Notes under the pieces: generated by a model
Databases searched by the model: none
What the model was told of the DNA's origin: nothing
The model's input: only the letters and a program-made list of their open reading frames with translations
Made by a program: the position numbers and the translations under genes
DNA from: Symsagittifera roscoffensis
Lineage: Eukaryota > Xenacoelomorpha > Acoela > Convolutidae
Length of the DNA: 64,000 nucleotides
Assembly: GCF_963678635.1 (NCBI RefSeq)
Contig: NC_087064.1
Location: forward strand, 33,332,369 to 33,396,368
Reading direction: 5' to 3'
Part shown: positions 46,201 through 51,307 of the stretch, in pieces
How positions within the stretch are numbered: position 1 is the first letter of the stretch
How the letters are laid out: each line of letters begins with the position of its first letter

Positions 46201-48088
46201 AGTTTTTTAGTCAGTTTACCGTCTGCTTCTATCTTTCAAAAAACTTGTGTTCTTTCAAATAAAAAGACATTTCAAACGTCCATGCTTAGAAAGGGGCGTT
46301 TATTTTATTCTAATTACTTAGTTAGATAGCTTGATGCAAATGTTGTTGTGAGGCTTATGAGTCTGCTGTGGAAGTTGAGACGAGATTTTTTGAAAGTTTA
46401 TATTGCCATACTTCTGATGCTTTTGAGCATCTACATTATTTTGTTCGGATTACAGAAAAATTTGGTTCACTTATTCGTTTATCCATTCCCTTCCCTGCTG
46501 AAAATGATTTTGAATAACAAAAAAAAACAGATCTTGACACTGGCAGACAGATCTTGACACCTTACTTGTAGAACCGAATTTATCTGTAGTCAGAACAAAA
46601 TAAAGTAGATGCTTAAAAATTTCAAAAATATGGCAATGGTAATTATTTAAAATACAATTCATCTCAAATCCCTGTGACAAAATGTAGAGAAAGAGTTTTA
46701 CAAAATAAACTTCAATGGCCAACCTGACTGTATCACCACAATAGTGATCAGTGCCCTCACTTCTTCGTCCATCGGCTGCTTACTCATCTCTGGTTCAACC
46801 AGCAGAAACAAGAGAAGAGCAGAGTAGAGGGCGAGGGAGAAGATGGCCTTCTGGCTGATCAGGGCTAGCTCAGTGGAGTTGCCGATCTCGAAGCGATGGA
46901 ACGCACGCTTAAAGAGCACAAATAGTTTCCAAAATTTATGAAAAATTCTTTGCTTGACATTTTCTGCCATTATAGCAATTGCAAAAAGTCAAAGCGATTG
47001 AAGAATTTTCAACCAAATGGTCTCATTTAGTGAGAATTTGGTTGATCATTACAAAAGTCCAGAATTTCTGTATAATTTTAATCGGAACTTGGGTCATTGT
47101 GTTTTTTTGCATTTCAATGTGTTGATAGTTTGGTTCTCAAGTCTTTTTTCAAAAAAGAGGAAAGTACCTATATTTTGAAAACAAAAAACACAGATTCACA
47201 ATTGCAGCGATCGCTACAAGAATAAGGTTCTCTAACGGACGCATTTTAACGCAATTCTGCTTCAAGTTTACCTGAGCTAAGATGATGAAGAAAACACATA
47301 AAAATGTGGCACATAACGCAAAAATTGCACAATTCAGCATAATGAAGTTTGGCTTCGTTTCATCGAACAACATAGCAACCGCTGCTGTTGACTGTACAAC
47401 TCCCATAACGAAACAAATATGAACGAATCCGTTTTCTGTCACAAAAAACCATTGCACTCGTCGCTTGTCGCGTCTCGGATCATTTGTCGGCCCAGTGTAC
47501 AAAAATCCTCGCATAATTCGAATAAATATGGTCGTATATAGAATTTTCAAACCCAGAGATCCGCAATCGCCTTGTGGGAAAACATAGGAAAGATATAATG
47601 GCAACCAGGGAAAAAACTGCATAAGTATACAGCCTGTGAAGATTAAAACTGTTCTTTCCCAGGCAAATTCGTAGGGTCTCAAGGCTCGGTTCGGTTGTTT
47701 GCCGTCTCTCAATTTTTTCACTCTAAATGAAGATGATTGTTTAGAAATTGATCTTCGTTTAAATTTTTTCTGAAGAAAAACGCTTGTATTGGCTCTTATT
47801 ATTATGCCGCATTGTTTCGACCTTGTAGTAAAATTTTACCTTTACGAAATATTTTTAATCATAGAGTCACAAAATTTTGAATGATCATTTCATTTATTGA
47901 TTTAATAATTAAAAGAAATTCAACGAAAATCATATGCTGAAGTAAGATTTTATTTTGAAAGTGCTAAACAATCACCTGTATCTGTTCCATTTTACAATAT
48001 AAACTATGAGTATAACGATTATCACTGCTGAAATGGAAAGCCCAAAATAGAGGGTGAAGTCTCGGTTCTTTACTGACGAAACGCCCAT
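11844..48088 (-). CDS. 15-exon gene: multi-pass membrane protein with long disordered tail
   Basis: I assembled this gene from splice signals. Exons (minus strand): 48088-47976, 47722-47168, 46947-46729, 43673-43492, 37247-37011, 36721-36622, 35269-35087, 34067-33861, 19278-19079, 16410-16285, 15641-15360, 15022-14894, 13641-13437, 13138-12914, 12567-11844. Every intron is GT-AG and every junction keeps phase, giving 3,687 coding bases (1,228 residues). Residues 1 to about 295 hold 7-8 hydrophobic segments; the rest is charged, Ser/Pro/Gly-rich and contains repeated basophilic sites (PRRSS twice, RRLS, RRKSS, RRQSS). I do not recognise the family. A receptor or channel-like membrane protein with a phosphorylated cytoplasmic tail fits, but is inference. 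The weakest joins are exon 2 to 3, exon 3 to 4, exon 6 to 7 and exon 10 to 11. Intron 8 holds a 9-kb mobile element. Confidence 0.6.
13660..14260 (+). mobile_element. CATTACGAGG family transposon, short copy
   Basis: Left end CATTATGAGGTCAAA, right end (reverse complement) CATTACGGGGTCAAA: a terminal inverted repeat. Inside are repeated GCGGATTCCGC-type motifs and TACAATTTGCGGATTC direct repeats. It lies in intron 12 of the 15-exon gene. Related copies are at 54555 and 59939. Confidence 0.7.
14394..14817 (+). mobile_element. hAT-like MITE
   Basis: It starts CCGGGGCGGCTTTAG and ends CTAGATCCGCCCC, with the diagnostic interior CAGGGATTCGACTCCCTG, AAGGCGCGCGCCGAAAAAA and ACGGCGCAG. Short ATATA/TATA sequence flanks both ends. 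It lies in intron 12 of the 15-exon gene. Confidence 0.75.
15039..15195 (-). mobile_element. MITE fragment related to the hAT-like family
   Basis: It starts GGCGTGCGCAGAAATTTTCT and contains GGGGGAGGGCGG, TAGGTCCACCAATTTGATG and TTTTCTGCGCCGCAGG, as in one half of the MITE; the other half is missing. It lies in intron 11. Confidence 0.55.
16455..16550 (+). ncRNA. tRNA-Lys(CUU)-like SINE head or tRNA pseudogene
   Basis: GGTGGTTAAGTGG fits a tRNA A box. TTCAGC, loop CTCTTAA and GCGAA form an anticodon-like arm with anticodon CTT. GTTTGAGGCCCAC fits a degenerate B box. The acceptor stem does not close properly, so a working tRNA is unlikely; a SINE head is the better reading. It lies in intron 9 of the 15-exon gene. 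Confidence 0.45.
17970..18890 (+). repeat. ACATAGCCAACAGACAG family copy with a palindromic insertion
   Basis: The first block starts at ACATAGCCAACAGACAATTG and runs to about 18230; the second resumes at AGAAGTCGATCACC near 18685 and ends near CAACGTTCATTAATC. Between them sits a block of ATTGCAATATATTGCAAT repeats (18235-18665). A partial copy of the first block lies at about 17195-17290. Confidence 0.6.
18235..18665. repeat. Palindromic ATTGCAATATATTGCAAT-repeat insertion
   Basis: The two sides of this block carry multiple ATTGCAATATATTGCAAT units that are palindromic within and between sides, so the whole can fold back. It interrupts a copy of the ACATAGCCAACAGACAG family. No clear GC-rich inverted ends were found. 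Confidence 0.55.
19567..19593 (+). repeat. Terminal inverted repeat, left end
   Basis: The 27 bases match the reverse complement of 28586-28612 without a mismatch. AAAG at 19563-19566 is the proposed target duplication. Confidence 0.85.
19594..20645 (-). other. Non-coding 3' region of the 9-kb element
   Basis: About 1 kb without a credible ORF, keeping the G-poor minus-strand composition of the element. It has a GGTGGGTTAGGCC direct repeat (about 19750 and 19792), a GAGTTACTC...GAGTAGCTC stem (about 19681-19707) and a CCAGTTTTAAACTGG palindrome (about 20019). These could be end-processing, packaging or transcript-end signals, but this is a guess. Confidence 0.4.
20646..20657 (-). promoter_or_regulatory. 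Consensus splice donor just after the 602-residue ORF
   Basis: On the minus strand the bases after the TAA stop read CAG/GTAAGT, a perfect donor, with the cut between 20655 and 20654. An AG preceded by pyrimidines follows about 100 bases later (TTTTCTTTAG). It could define an intron in the element's 3'UTR or an exon end used by the host gene's pre-mRNA. Confidence 0.45.
20658..22466 (-). CDS. 602-residue ORF following the envelope-like gene
   Basis: This is a full-length ORF with ATG at 22466-22464, overlapping the stop of the upstream glycoprotein gene in an ATGA. The first ~200 residues are Pro/Ser/Thr/Asn-rich and look disordered. The remainder (from about AYRTFKRKFPNHPF) is richer in aromatic and hydrophobic residues, such as LPWTSYYHFTNPLCLPL and PYVFTLNIFDRKFDH, and looks folded. 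There is no signal peptide or clear membrane segment. Composition is extremely Gly-poor and Thr/Asn/Pro/His-rich, as expected from the G-poor strand. I do not recognise the family. A capsid, accessory or host-interaction protein is possible, but nothing in the sequence decides it. That it stays open over 1.8 kb argues that it was under selection recently. Confidence 0.65.
   Translation of the reverse strand: MSRQLGSLHRSNSHPTNLTTPIPIIPLFAFPPPDFPSSNVTSGMNSDTNSHISVLYSISQLNNPNIETPDEFADSEPSPSNNFHTNPLNFSQPPFQPILPNNPDPTNSTPSYASQVTPTYSSLHSNQSSHSSDTPRISPELDNFITLQQQSYHLDTPTINQISSTIDSSNPPTPTPSSIYTDSLAPSSTTTVSSLSTNRAYRTFKRKFPNHPFPAKPGTAREYINHPQHTNTNEFLAITLPSFPQYTLNTPHDTNETRNFVDEYVLMPTLPWTSYYHFTNPLCLPLSNTHIDIERNKDMLYRLTTPLTPRQFTYIGYKKSLKTHTAPRANEYTLEYYDHNIIRTNQDQFLDDDRFANPQITEKFFIKTPYVFTLNIFDRKFDHIISEALTDTQAYESFKERFQIFSLTFRFLAPHERDLHCSHDIMLRTKQTHTYTYYRFIQNHFDLHTPSRQPHHRFQFINSKYTSPFFLNFTYCIKDTNLHGILRNYDPITQMYIFCPITKTFNAEESRPFLIPHEFVQPIEIPILEFIHNTKFNHKLYNLIQNTPYEFAVGTEELTTIKALQLLWPLLQTKNIIRILAKLLTTSDLIHDIFPHGFFPDD
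22463..25078 (-). CDS. Envelope-like glycoprotein
   Basis: The 871-residue ORF is intact. It starts with a signal peptide (YILKLLIFLQLLFLVIS, residues 2-18), followed by a large Cys-containing ectodomain with several N-x-S/T sites (NIT, NST, NRS). Two hydrophobic segments follow near the C-terminus, about residues 705-730 (LYAMFNFIGFLFSLLKG) and 742-765 (ARILFAGFFGIFSTSI). The ~105-residue tail has a Pro-rich patch (QLPPLPHNHP) and a YEQI tyrosine motif. The N-terminal pattern (HYDC, QVSQC, VIGYKF, HC, PEDC) resembles the Cys scaffold of glycoproteins carried by env-bearing Ty3/gypsy elements and chuvirus-like RNA viruses; this is from memory of the families and needs a structural check. No clear furin-type site was seen. 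Such proteins mediate membrane binding and fusion; activity here is unknown. It overlaps the ORF on each side. Confidence 0.75.
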   Translation of the reverse strand: MYILKLLIFLQLLFLVISNQNINPSPRTGPQDLLVTHYDCEENEQKTLHKYAINQVSQCETEPQAIETTNAIATLYSKARATTVIGYKFTATFSEKKVHCSQVSNGNKNRLDHESFYQSNIERLLHLNPEDCKNELLRLNITKNKNTDRNLVYFQVFSDSVHQAELERYQGHIKLDEKYPYNGAHGRLTYDMHDKHWIPHIGINDPSNCKADTKNKGYQEIMFFDWKIQLEKIQLTRDLSDNTMIYQGIRLPCKNDQGYCDPTTRTQATIVWFPEDTCTTFQVAKIHARMIKFHEKYFIQSIPYEQVNPLRKISSNFRNIHNIENKLTRFQIYQETELACKYRNPLHKTQYSEILVEYENGFDMTTGKIKVDPYATSHPLNEGTSYIPVNFQKNTGQPGGHLKPQNDQSTRLQELSLMNSTYFGNIHYDIHLDMKLDYTISRIFQEMSLSELETLHQLCELERTQILQSLALAVLKIPYAGYLLSGNRSNFLDYEGNILWFYTCTKKVSPLYVFEDKRCYKRIPIFYKNKVHFVDTLSRRTYFWDTAVPCGSENSHNVVQLNPDEDKYYLLTPYPTLMQSLKKFSPESIRAIARNPNIDLQSIGIYSKSDIQHHIRTQQFQELLTQMDTIQRQSIDQNLRKLAETAGFADIYTQDYSGYFKDIKDYIYLNGEKYRPQDISPINIFSFVTLKNEILDFLGWPYYILEKLTILYAMFNFIGFLFSLLKGIYNTCAIHAQVNRQASVARILFAGFFGIFSTSINKILLDAQIKEYNTKIATRQNTYDEEHNNADTTPTAPQLPPLPHNHPLSLVPRNFRNLAITHNNFRPTISQSPIQHIMPHHSQDENTYEQIIEQPHTTAFQSQNNNFFSPR
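25066..26199 (-). CDS. 377-codon ORF without an AUG, Pro/Ser/Thr-rich
   Basis: The minus strand is open from 26199 (after TAG at 26202-26200) to TAA at 25068-25066, and no ATG codon occurs in the frame. The N-terminal two-thirds is Pro/Ser/Thr/Gln/Asn-rich (NPTTPSTTNNPQTS, TPTLLSQRSTSSLPS). The C-terminal third looks more folded (PLRLDWNTFTAPPPLFGQH, then KTIGYITFYNPYSGLSYT). The last 13 bases overlap the start of the glycoprotein ORF. It must be expressed by splicing to an upstream AUG, by a non-AUG start, or it lost its AUG. AATAG/ACC at its very start could be a splice acceptor. No family is recognised. Confidence 0.5.
   Translation of the reverse strand, partial: TKKLSKIATQKSPSQSSPTSSQDNPTTPSTTNNPQTSTRISFQDNPYTFEERHARLSEPLEPVQRQAPLSEPTYNLYPTLPQELSRIRNPSQNQNTVEINRQIIHPRRNRNFLTPRVHFDIPQSPSQNTPENPIGILPETPTLLSQRSTSSLPSDYLGSTPTSEQIRENPFNPPNQASRLPYWTTHSFTQGELNLVNDPIDISTDTTTSSSLPETLSLPSTPSISQISPPPFNLNFPNNLDARYREQSSTNIPLRLDWNTFTAPPPLFGQHLESNRLHNWALNRLQYRQDIHDDIRDHNIQILQQNSLQLKFEITVKLNNITQHPYPLNPPNITAQSLPPPFITTEVIYKYDRYTKKTIGYITFYNPYSGLSYTCIF
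26220..26396 (-). CDS. 58-residue hydrophobic protein
   Basis: ATG follows the stop of the preceding ORF directly (TAAATG). The peptide has two membrane segments, IFLLFVIFITFLSSLILTI and IITFALATILLILFL, separated by CKCIKKA. It resembles a small viral membrane protein in architecture only; no homolog is recognised. It could be a chance ORF, but the exact abutment and two clean hydrophobic runs favour a real gene. Confidence 0.4.
   Translation of the reverse strand: MIRTIFSRTDIFLLFVIFITFLSSLILTICKCIKKAIITFALATILLILFLEEYFNKH
26397..26630 (-). CDS. 77-residue hydrophobic protein
   Basis: The peptide has a long hydrophobic centre, IIFLFDILESFLILLIIF and FLIFYTIFELFL, and no Cys-rich or catalytic motif. 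Its TAA touches the ATG of the 58-residue ORF. The coding strand is less A/C-biased here than in the larger ORFs, which lowers confidence. No homolog recognised. Confidence 0.35.
   Translation of the reverse strand: MLFYQTVTKIITNLKQFFTILETFIIFLFDILESFLILLIIFCKIFLIFYTIFELFLQLSKTQKPLIISTGTIYKIV
26631..27224 (-). other. Non-coding spacer within the 9-kb element
   Basis: About 590 bases between the integrase stop and the 77-residue ORF, with stops in all minus-strand frames. It contains a direct repeat (minus strand TTAGCCTAAAGTA, two copies about 28 bases apart near 26835-26875) and a TATAACTATAACTC stretch. An internal promoter or a splice region for the downstream genes is possible. Confidence 0.35.
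27225..28226 (-). pseudogene. Ty3-type integrase, C-terminal part only
   Basis: The frame is open from 28226 (in-frame TGA at 28229-28227) to 27225. It begins inside the catalytic core: HNSSGAEYLR holds what should be the third catalytic residue, Glu (codon 28193-28191). It is followed by AYNSQITTTLGMSPYEMVF, standard for the end of Ty3/retroviral cores. The C-terminal domain reads LRKGPYQIIAKPTDVTYKI and HRNNLLPYYPKEYALRELTQL. A basic tail (SSRLRNQPRKNYKVF) closes it. The zinc domain and both catalytic Asp are missing and only ~390 bases remain to the element end, so this copy cannot integrate itself. The first ATG (28082) is internal and unlikely to be a start. Confidence 0.8.
28227..28585 (-). 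other. Non-coding 5' region of the 9-kb element
   Basis: It lies between the inverted repeat and the truncated integrase. It contains a perfect 13-bp-arm hairpin, GTGCTGAAATTAC/AA/GTAATTTCAGCAC (28470-28497). No ORF. The junction with integrase near 28227 probably marks the internal deletion. Confidence 0.5.
28586..28612 (-). repeat. Terminal inverted repeat, right end
   Basis: Perfect partner of 19567-19593, ending GGTTCCA and followed by AAAG (28613-28616). Confidence 0.85.
28638..28700. repeat. C-run/G-run hairpin flanked by ACAATTG
   Basis: ACAATTG then a run of nine C, a short loop, then long G runs and ACAATTG again. It can form a hairpin or a G-quadruplex. It lies 25 bases outside the right end of the 9-kb element. 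Confidence 0.6.
28760..29010 (+). repeat. Degenerate tandem repeat around CTATGTTCAGACTTT
   Basis: About nine imperfect copies of a ~20-35-base unit containing (GGGA)CTATGTTCAGACTTT. No regular coding frame. It lies in intron 8 of the 15-exon gene. Confidence 0.6.
29489..30282. mobile_element. Foldback element with AGATCTGAAATTTCAGATCT units
   Basis: The ends are a 10-bp inverted repeat, CCCGTACCCA and TGGGTACGGG, with CA on both outer sides. The inside holds more than ten AGATCTGAAAT/ATTTCAGATCT units in two clusters around an unrelated AT-rich core (about 29700-30040). The structure parallels the GATTATAATC foldback at 54666-55642. Confidence 0.65.
30650..31530 (+). repeat. ACATAGCCAACAGACAG family, blocks in tandem
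   Basis: The second block (AGAAGTCGATCACG to about 30860) is followed by the first block (ACATAGCCAACAGATAG, 30917-31150) and again by part of the second (GCTGTTCAATATTGGAG, about 31390-31530). The alternation suggests a tandem or partly rearranged element. Confidence 0.55.
31779..32170 (-). mobile_element. hAT-like MITE with 8-bp target duplication
   Basis: It starts CAGGGGCGGATCTAGG and ends AAATCCGCCCCTG. It is flanked by AGCATAAG (31771-31778) and AGCATGAG (32171-32178), an 8-bp duplication with one mismatch. Length 392 bp, no transposase. The 8-bp duplication and CAGGGG ends fit the hAT superfamily. Confidence 0.8.
32424..32554 (-). repeat. TTGTTCCGAC family, internally deleted copy
   Basis: AACAAGACTGCTTGTAT joins directly to the GGCTAGTTGAAAAGTCG region and ends GAAAGTCGGAACAA. 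Both ends are kept and about 400 bp of the middle is lost. Confidence 0.75.
32650..33450 (+). repeat. ACATAGCCAACAGACAG family copies
   Basis: First block at 32656-32760, second block at about 32920-33130 (CATATATAAGAGT near its end), and another second block at 33240-33450 (GCTGTTCGATAGTGGAG, then CCTATATAAGAGTACTCAC). The TATATAA-like motif is always followed by an ACGTTCAT-like end. Confidence 0.55.
33861..43673 (-). CDS. Exons 4-8 of the 15-exon gene
   Basis: Five hydrophilic exons. Exon 4 has a repeated DSV pattern (DDSVAVHAQDSVSP, SDSVGG). Exon 5 has RRPRRRSTTE and a perfect GTAAGT donor (37010). Exon 6 reads KKSVRLHIPEDHRKR. Exon 7 reads MKVFQRLEKEGEGKGSGGTG and ends at a GTAAGT donor (35086). 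Exon 8 is Asn/Gln-rich and ends SSGT before GTAAAA (33860). Junction phases are 1, 1, 2, 2 and 2, and each split codon gives a sense residue. No folded domain is recognised. Exon 6 uses a weak GTTGAC donor, so a further small exon between 6 and 7 is possible. Confidence 0.65.
34346..34881 (-). repeat. TTGTTCCGAC family, full-length copy
   Basis: It begins AACAAGACTGCTCGTAT with the CAGGGCGAAGCCCTG hairpin and ends CTTTCGTATCGAAAG (hairpin) TCGGAACAA. The 536-bp length is typical. It lies in intron 7 of the 15-exon gene. Confidence 0.85.
35289..35830 (-). repeat. TTGTTCCGAC family, full-length copy
   Basis: Same ends and hairpins as the copy at 34346, with the first hairpin preceded by CTCGTAC. 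It lies in intron 6 of the 15-exon gene, immediately upstream of exon 7. Confidence 0.85.
38162..38509 (-). repeat. TTGTTCCGAC family copy cut by a foldback insertion
   Basis: It starts AACAAGACTGCTTGTATCAG and reaches CCACCCCGAGCATACATATT, where the CCCGCATCC foldback element begins; its own right end is not found. The foldback therefore inserted into this copy. Confidence 0.65.
38510..39380. mobile_element. Foldback element with decayed GATTATAATC units
   Basis: The left end CCCGCATCCAGTTTCAAG is identical to the left end of the complete copy at 54666. The interior follows the same order (ACCAGTCT, TTAATTTATTTCT, TATAATCTCTTAGAAAATATCAC) but the palindromic units are eroded. The right end is lost. 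Confidence 0.6.
39817..40212 (-). mobile_element. hAT-like MITE, diverged
   Basis: It starts CAGGGAGGGATCTCGGATTT and ends CCTCCCTAAATCTGCCCATG, with the interior GGCGCGCTCCCCTTCAAAA and GCGCAGCCGGC. More mutated than the copies at 31779 and 53486. It lies in intron 4. Confidence 0.7.
40213..41861. other. No recognised feature (intron 4)
   Basis: AT-rich intronic sequence without coding signal or an assigned repeat. Confidence 0.45.
41862..42248 (+). repeat. TTGTTCCGAC family, shortened copy
   Basis: It starts TTGTTCCGACTTTTGAAG and ends GATACAAGCAGTCTTATT; the middle is partly deleted. A further fragment of the same family lies at about 42423-42600. Confidence 0.65.
42838..43057 (-). repeat. 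TTGTTCCGAC family, internally deleted copy
   Basis: It begins AACAAGACTGCTCGTATCAG and ends CGTATCGAAAGTCGGAACAA. About 320 bp of the middle is lost. Confidence 0.75.
43340..43460 (+). repeat. GATGAT/GTGATGAT microsatellite
   Basis: Imperfect TGATGATGTGATGA runs just downstream of exon 4, in the intron of the minus-strand gene. Confidence 0.7.
43700..44950. other. No recognised feature (intron 3)
   Basis: AT-rich intronic sequence without coding signal or an assigned repeat. Confidence 0.4.
44955..45260 (+). repeat. ACATAGCCAACAGACAG family, shortened copy
   Basis: ACATAGCCAACAGTCAGTTG starts the first block; the second block (CGATCACGTGTTTCGCGAC, CTGCTCGATAGTGGAGTT) follows closely and breaks off at the GACTACGTTCATCG end. 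The ORF that spans it (45025-45441) is a chance frame. Confidence 0.6.
45949..46058. repeat. 110-bp inverted repeat with GGGCACTTCGTGCCC centre
   Basis: The arms at 45949-45970 (AGTTAGAACATAGTTGAAG...) and 46036-46058 are inverted with one mismatch and one indel. The inner bases also pair (GGAAAAAGAACC with GGCTCTTTTAACC), and the tip is a perfect GGGCAC/TTC/GTGCCC hairpin at 45995-46009. Upstream (45850-45935) the phrase TTTCACAATTTTCCGGGC repeats. It is either a short MITE or a structured RNA. Confidence 0.6.
46729..48088 (-). CDS. Exons 1-3: hydrophobic N-terminal region
   Basis: Exon 1 starts MGVSSVKNRDF and encodes one membrane segment (SISAVIIVILIVYIV). Exon 2 encodes about five more, including GFVHICFVMGVVQST, LNCAIFALCATFLCVFFII and LVAIAAIVNLCFLF. 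Exon 3 adds KAIFSLALYSALLLFLL and a short segment ending ITIVVIQ. The loops are short. No family motif (DRY, ion-channel pore or ATP-binding site) is visible. The acceptor before exon 3 (CAAAG, 46948) has a poor pyrimidine tract. An alternative is two genes: one ending at 47149 (after ...SKYRYFPLF), and a second starting at ATG 46970 (MAENVKQ) that supplies the N-terminus of the tail exons. Confidence 0.55.
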
Positions 48089-48695
48089 TTCGAAGTTGAC
48101 AATTTTTTCGTATGAATCCTACAATTGAACCAGGTTTCTGTGATCAAATGGCAAAAACTGTGATCATATTTTGATAACATGCGTCTGTTATCACTTGCGT
48201 GAAATATTCGTGACCGAATAAGAACGATAAAAATCTAAGTCTACACTTTTCTTTAATTGAAAAACGCGTTCAATCAAAACCCAAACAATTTTCGGTATTT
48301 TTCAAATTTGAACTTTTTGTCCTGTTATTTTTCTTCATTTCTGGAAGGTAAATTAAAAAAAAAAAACAACAATAGAGCATTTATATGGCATATAGTTAAC
48401 CTAGTGTTTTCTAGAAGCTATAGTCAGATAGCGAAAGTAATCGAACGGCAACATACGAGCATTCGTTGCGTTTTGTGCGAAGTGAATAAAAAATTACCAG
48501 CATTAAAGTTGATCCCAAAGTTAGAAAATTGAACTTTTCCTTGAGTTTGGGGTCCTTTATTAGGTTTAGGCAAAATTACACCGCATTAAACGAAAAATGT
48601 TTGGATTTAAGTGCAACCAGCATGAAGTGTTAGCTTGAAAAATAAAGTTTTTTTTAGTATGACCGAAAGAAAAAACAAAGGTCCTTATTCACTAG

Positions 48696-49030
48696 TTGTT
48701 CCGACTTTCGAAGAAATTGTCGAATATTTATGCTTGGGTTTATTATTTTTTTTCAGTCAATTTTAGAGTTTTTTACGAATGATTTTGACAATTTTTCTTT
48801 AAAACCATCTGAAAGATATTGGTGTCCTAAGCTCAAATTTAAAAACTTATTTTATCTGTGATCTTTTTTCACAAAGTTGTAATAGTTTGAAATTTGAAGG
48901 GCACGCGGCAAAGTAGATCTTTTCCAATTTAACTGAACCAAGCAATTTGTTCTTATAAAACGTTACCTCACGCAAAATTTATCAGTTGGTACTTTAAATA
49001 GCTTGCGGGGAATAAAATTAAGAAAGTAAA
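48696..49030 (+). repeat. TTGTTCCGAC family, 5' part
   Basis: It starts TTGTTCCGACTTTCGAAG and follows the family order (GTGTCCTAAGCTCAAATTT, ATCTGTGATC) but loses similarity before the right-end hairpin. Confidence 0.55.
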
Positions 49031-49621
49031 ATTTAAAAAAATATATGCAATTTTCTCATTTTTTGAAAAGTTAATTTATCAGTTACTAATACATTTTAAC
49101 TAAGTTCTCGTTTTATATTTTGATGCTTAAAGTGTAACGCGCGTTTTTTACTTCTGGCGATTTTACTCGCACCACAAAATTATTTCAAATTGAACTGAAG
49201 ATATAGCTAATTGGTCTTATTATTTCATATATGACTCGAGTTTCAATGCTGGAGTTTTACTTTTATCCGCCTAAAATCTATAGTTTGTCAGTATTTCATA
49301 GCTCAAAAACTATTTTAGGCCAATTAAGTGAGAGCAGCCCGATAAGAGCACAATGTCTTCGTAAAATTTTGTAATATTTGTACCAGAAGCTCACTTTGTT
49401 TCAAAGTCACCAATTCGCAGAATGCACATCCAAATTTTTGACTCAATTTTTGCACTACAATTATATTCGACCTCAGTGTGAGACATGAGCAAATCCAAAT
49501 TTCATCCATCTGCTCTTACGTCACCATAGTCGTCATCATCCTGGTTTACTTGAAAGTTGATTTTTGATCTGTATAGAGGACTTTGTAAATCCGTACAAGT
49601 AAAAAAATTGACAAGAAAAAA

Positions 49622-50098
49622 AAACAAAATTATTGTATCAACAAAAAGCCCTGAAAGTTCCGAATGTTTTTAGGTTGATGCGATAGTGTTCACGTGAAGC
49701 AGACAGTTAATTTTTTTTAAACAAAAAGTTACAAACAAAATTTTGAGATGATACAAAATGAAATTTTTCGCACATAGCAATGTATTAAATACACCAAATA
49801 GTTTGCCTCAATTCTTTTTGGATCAAAATGATTAAAACTGATTAAGTCTACGTTTACGCGTTAAAAGCACAAAACCTGTCGCGCGTTAATTGTCCCAAAA
49901 TGGCTATCTTTAAGCCCCGTAATTTTTTTATTGAAGCCCCATATATAATTTGTAAATTGAGCTCATGACAACAATACTTTTTGAACGAGGAAAACAATTA
50001 TTCTGAAACGTGTAGTTAATCAATCGAAAATTGTCGGGAGAAAAAAACCACCTCGAACACAAATATTCTACCAATTTTTTCAAAAATAGTCGGAACAA
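49622..50098 (-). repeat. TTGTTCCGAC family, diverged copy
   Basis: AAAGCCCTGAAAGTTCCGAATG at the left, TTACGCGTTAAAAGCACAAAACC in the middle and ACCTCGAACACAAATATTC then AGTCGGAACAA at the right. Confidence 0.65.
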
Positions 50099-50371
50099 AA
50101 AACAATTTTTTTCTATTTTCCTCTAAGCCTCGCCAAACAGTTTTTTTTTCATTCATAAAGGTATAAAAACATGAAGATCTGAGGATTTCAGCTCACGACA
50201 AAAACTAATTAAAACTTTTCAAAGCAAATTTCAGCAACTATCCAGCATTCGATGGAGAATAAAATGCTATGTATAGCATACCTTCTGCCTTCTTGTGTAA
50301 TATAGGAGATTAGCTCCAGAGCTTTTTGGATAATTGCCTTGATATTAATTTAGAAAAGTTTGGTATGACAA

Positions 50372-50875
50372 ATAGCTTTCGAAGAAAGTGCCGGAATATC
50401 TGTGCTCGGTTTGCTTTTTTTCTCCAGACAAATTTTGTTTTTTTAATTAACAATTTTTGGCGGAGTTTTTATTATATCAGTCGAAAGATATTGTTGTCCT
50501 GAACTCAAGTTCTTTAATTTTTTTTTCATTTTTGATTATTTTATGTAAACATGTGGGGGTTCCAAATTTTAAAAATACGGCCAGAATGCGACAATCAAAA
50601 CGCGATATATTTCGTGCTGTTAACGCGTCAGAGAAGTTTTGATGCTTCTTAAGAATCGTTCTAAATTGAAATGACGCATGCTACCAGTCTTTTTAATACT
50701 TTGCTTTGAGCCATTTTTTTCTTTTCTACTTAACATTATTGAAATGTCTGTAGTGTCTGTATGATTTTCAAAGTTTTGTCATTTTTTAAAATTATTCTCA
50801 AAAGTTTGAAAGCAAACGCTACTTTGTAGACCTCAAAAGGCAGTGAGAACATTCAGGGCTTTCGGGCTTATGTAT
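50372..50875 (+). repeat. TTGTTCCGAC family, diverged copy
   Basis: TTTCGAAGAAAGTGCCGGAATATCTGTGCTCGG-like start, AACGCGATATATTTCGTGCTG in the middle, and AAGGCAGTGAGAACATTCAG at the end. Confidence 0.6.
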
Positions 50876-50933
50876 TCGCTTTTGACGTTTTTTTCAACAA
50901 ATTAAATCAAAACAGTATGAATTACAAACTGAC

Positions 50934-51307
50934 CAACAAAAAAGATTAGATAAAAAGTCGAAGTTTGTCTGGAGAAAAAAAACCATCCCGAGCATAAATA
51001 TTATATCTTTTTTTTAAAAAAAAAATGGAATTGACAAATAATTTTCAAATAATTGACATAATTTATTTCCAAATTCTTAAAAGCAATAGGAACGTTCAAT
51101 TTATCAATTTTTGTCGAGATCTTCTCAGATCTCCATGGTTGCCCGTGTATAGAATTGAAAAAAAAAAATTGTTTGAAATACATTTAACAGTTTCTCTTCA
51201 AAGTATACTTTTCAAAGCAGCGCACTTAAAATAAAAGTTAAAATATGGCTTTATAAACCACGCCCGAGCTCAAATAATCAGTAACTGTTTTTAAAAGTCG
51301 GAACAAT
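50934..51307 (-). repeat. TTGTTCCGAC family, fragmented copy
   Basis: A stretch with AAAAAGTCGAAGTTTGTCTG and CCATCCCGAGCATAAATATT is interrupted by an unrelated AT-rich segment; AAAAGTCGGAACAA closes it at 51307. Confidence 0.5.

Noticed and set aside
46348-46557. 69-codon hydrophobic ORF on the plus strand
   Set aside because: Low-complexity, AT-driven Leu/Ile/Phe content, with a short tandem repeat (ACAGATCTTGACAC) near its end; no other support.
48257-48532. ORF with SYSQIAKVIERQHTSI, similar to a transposase helix-turn-helix
   Set aside because: Only a short stretch looks like a DNA-binding helix; the rest is compositional, with no catalytic motif or inverted repeats nearby.
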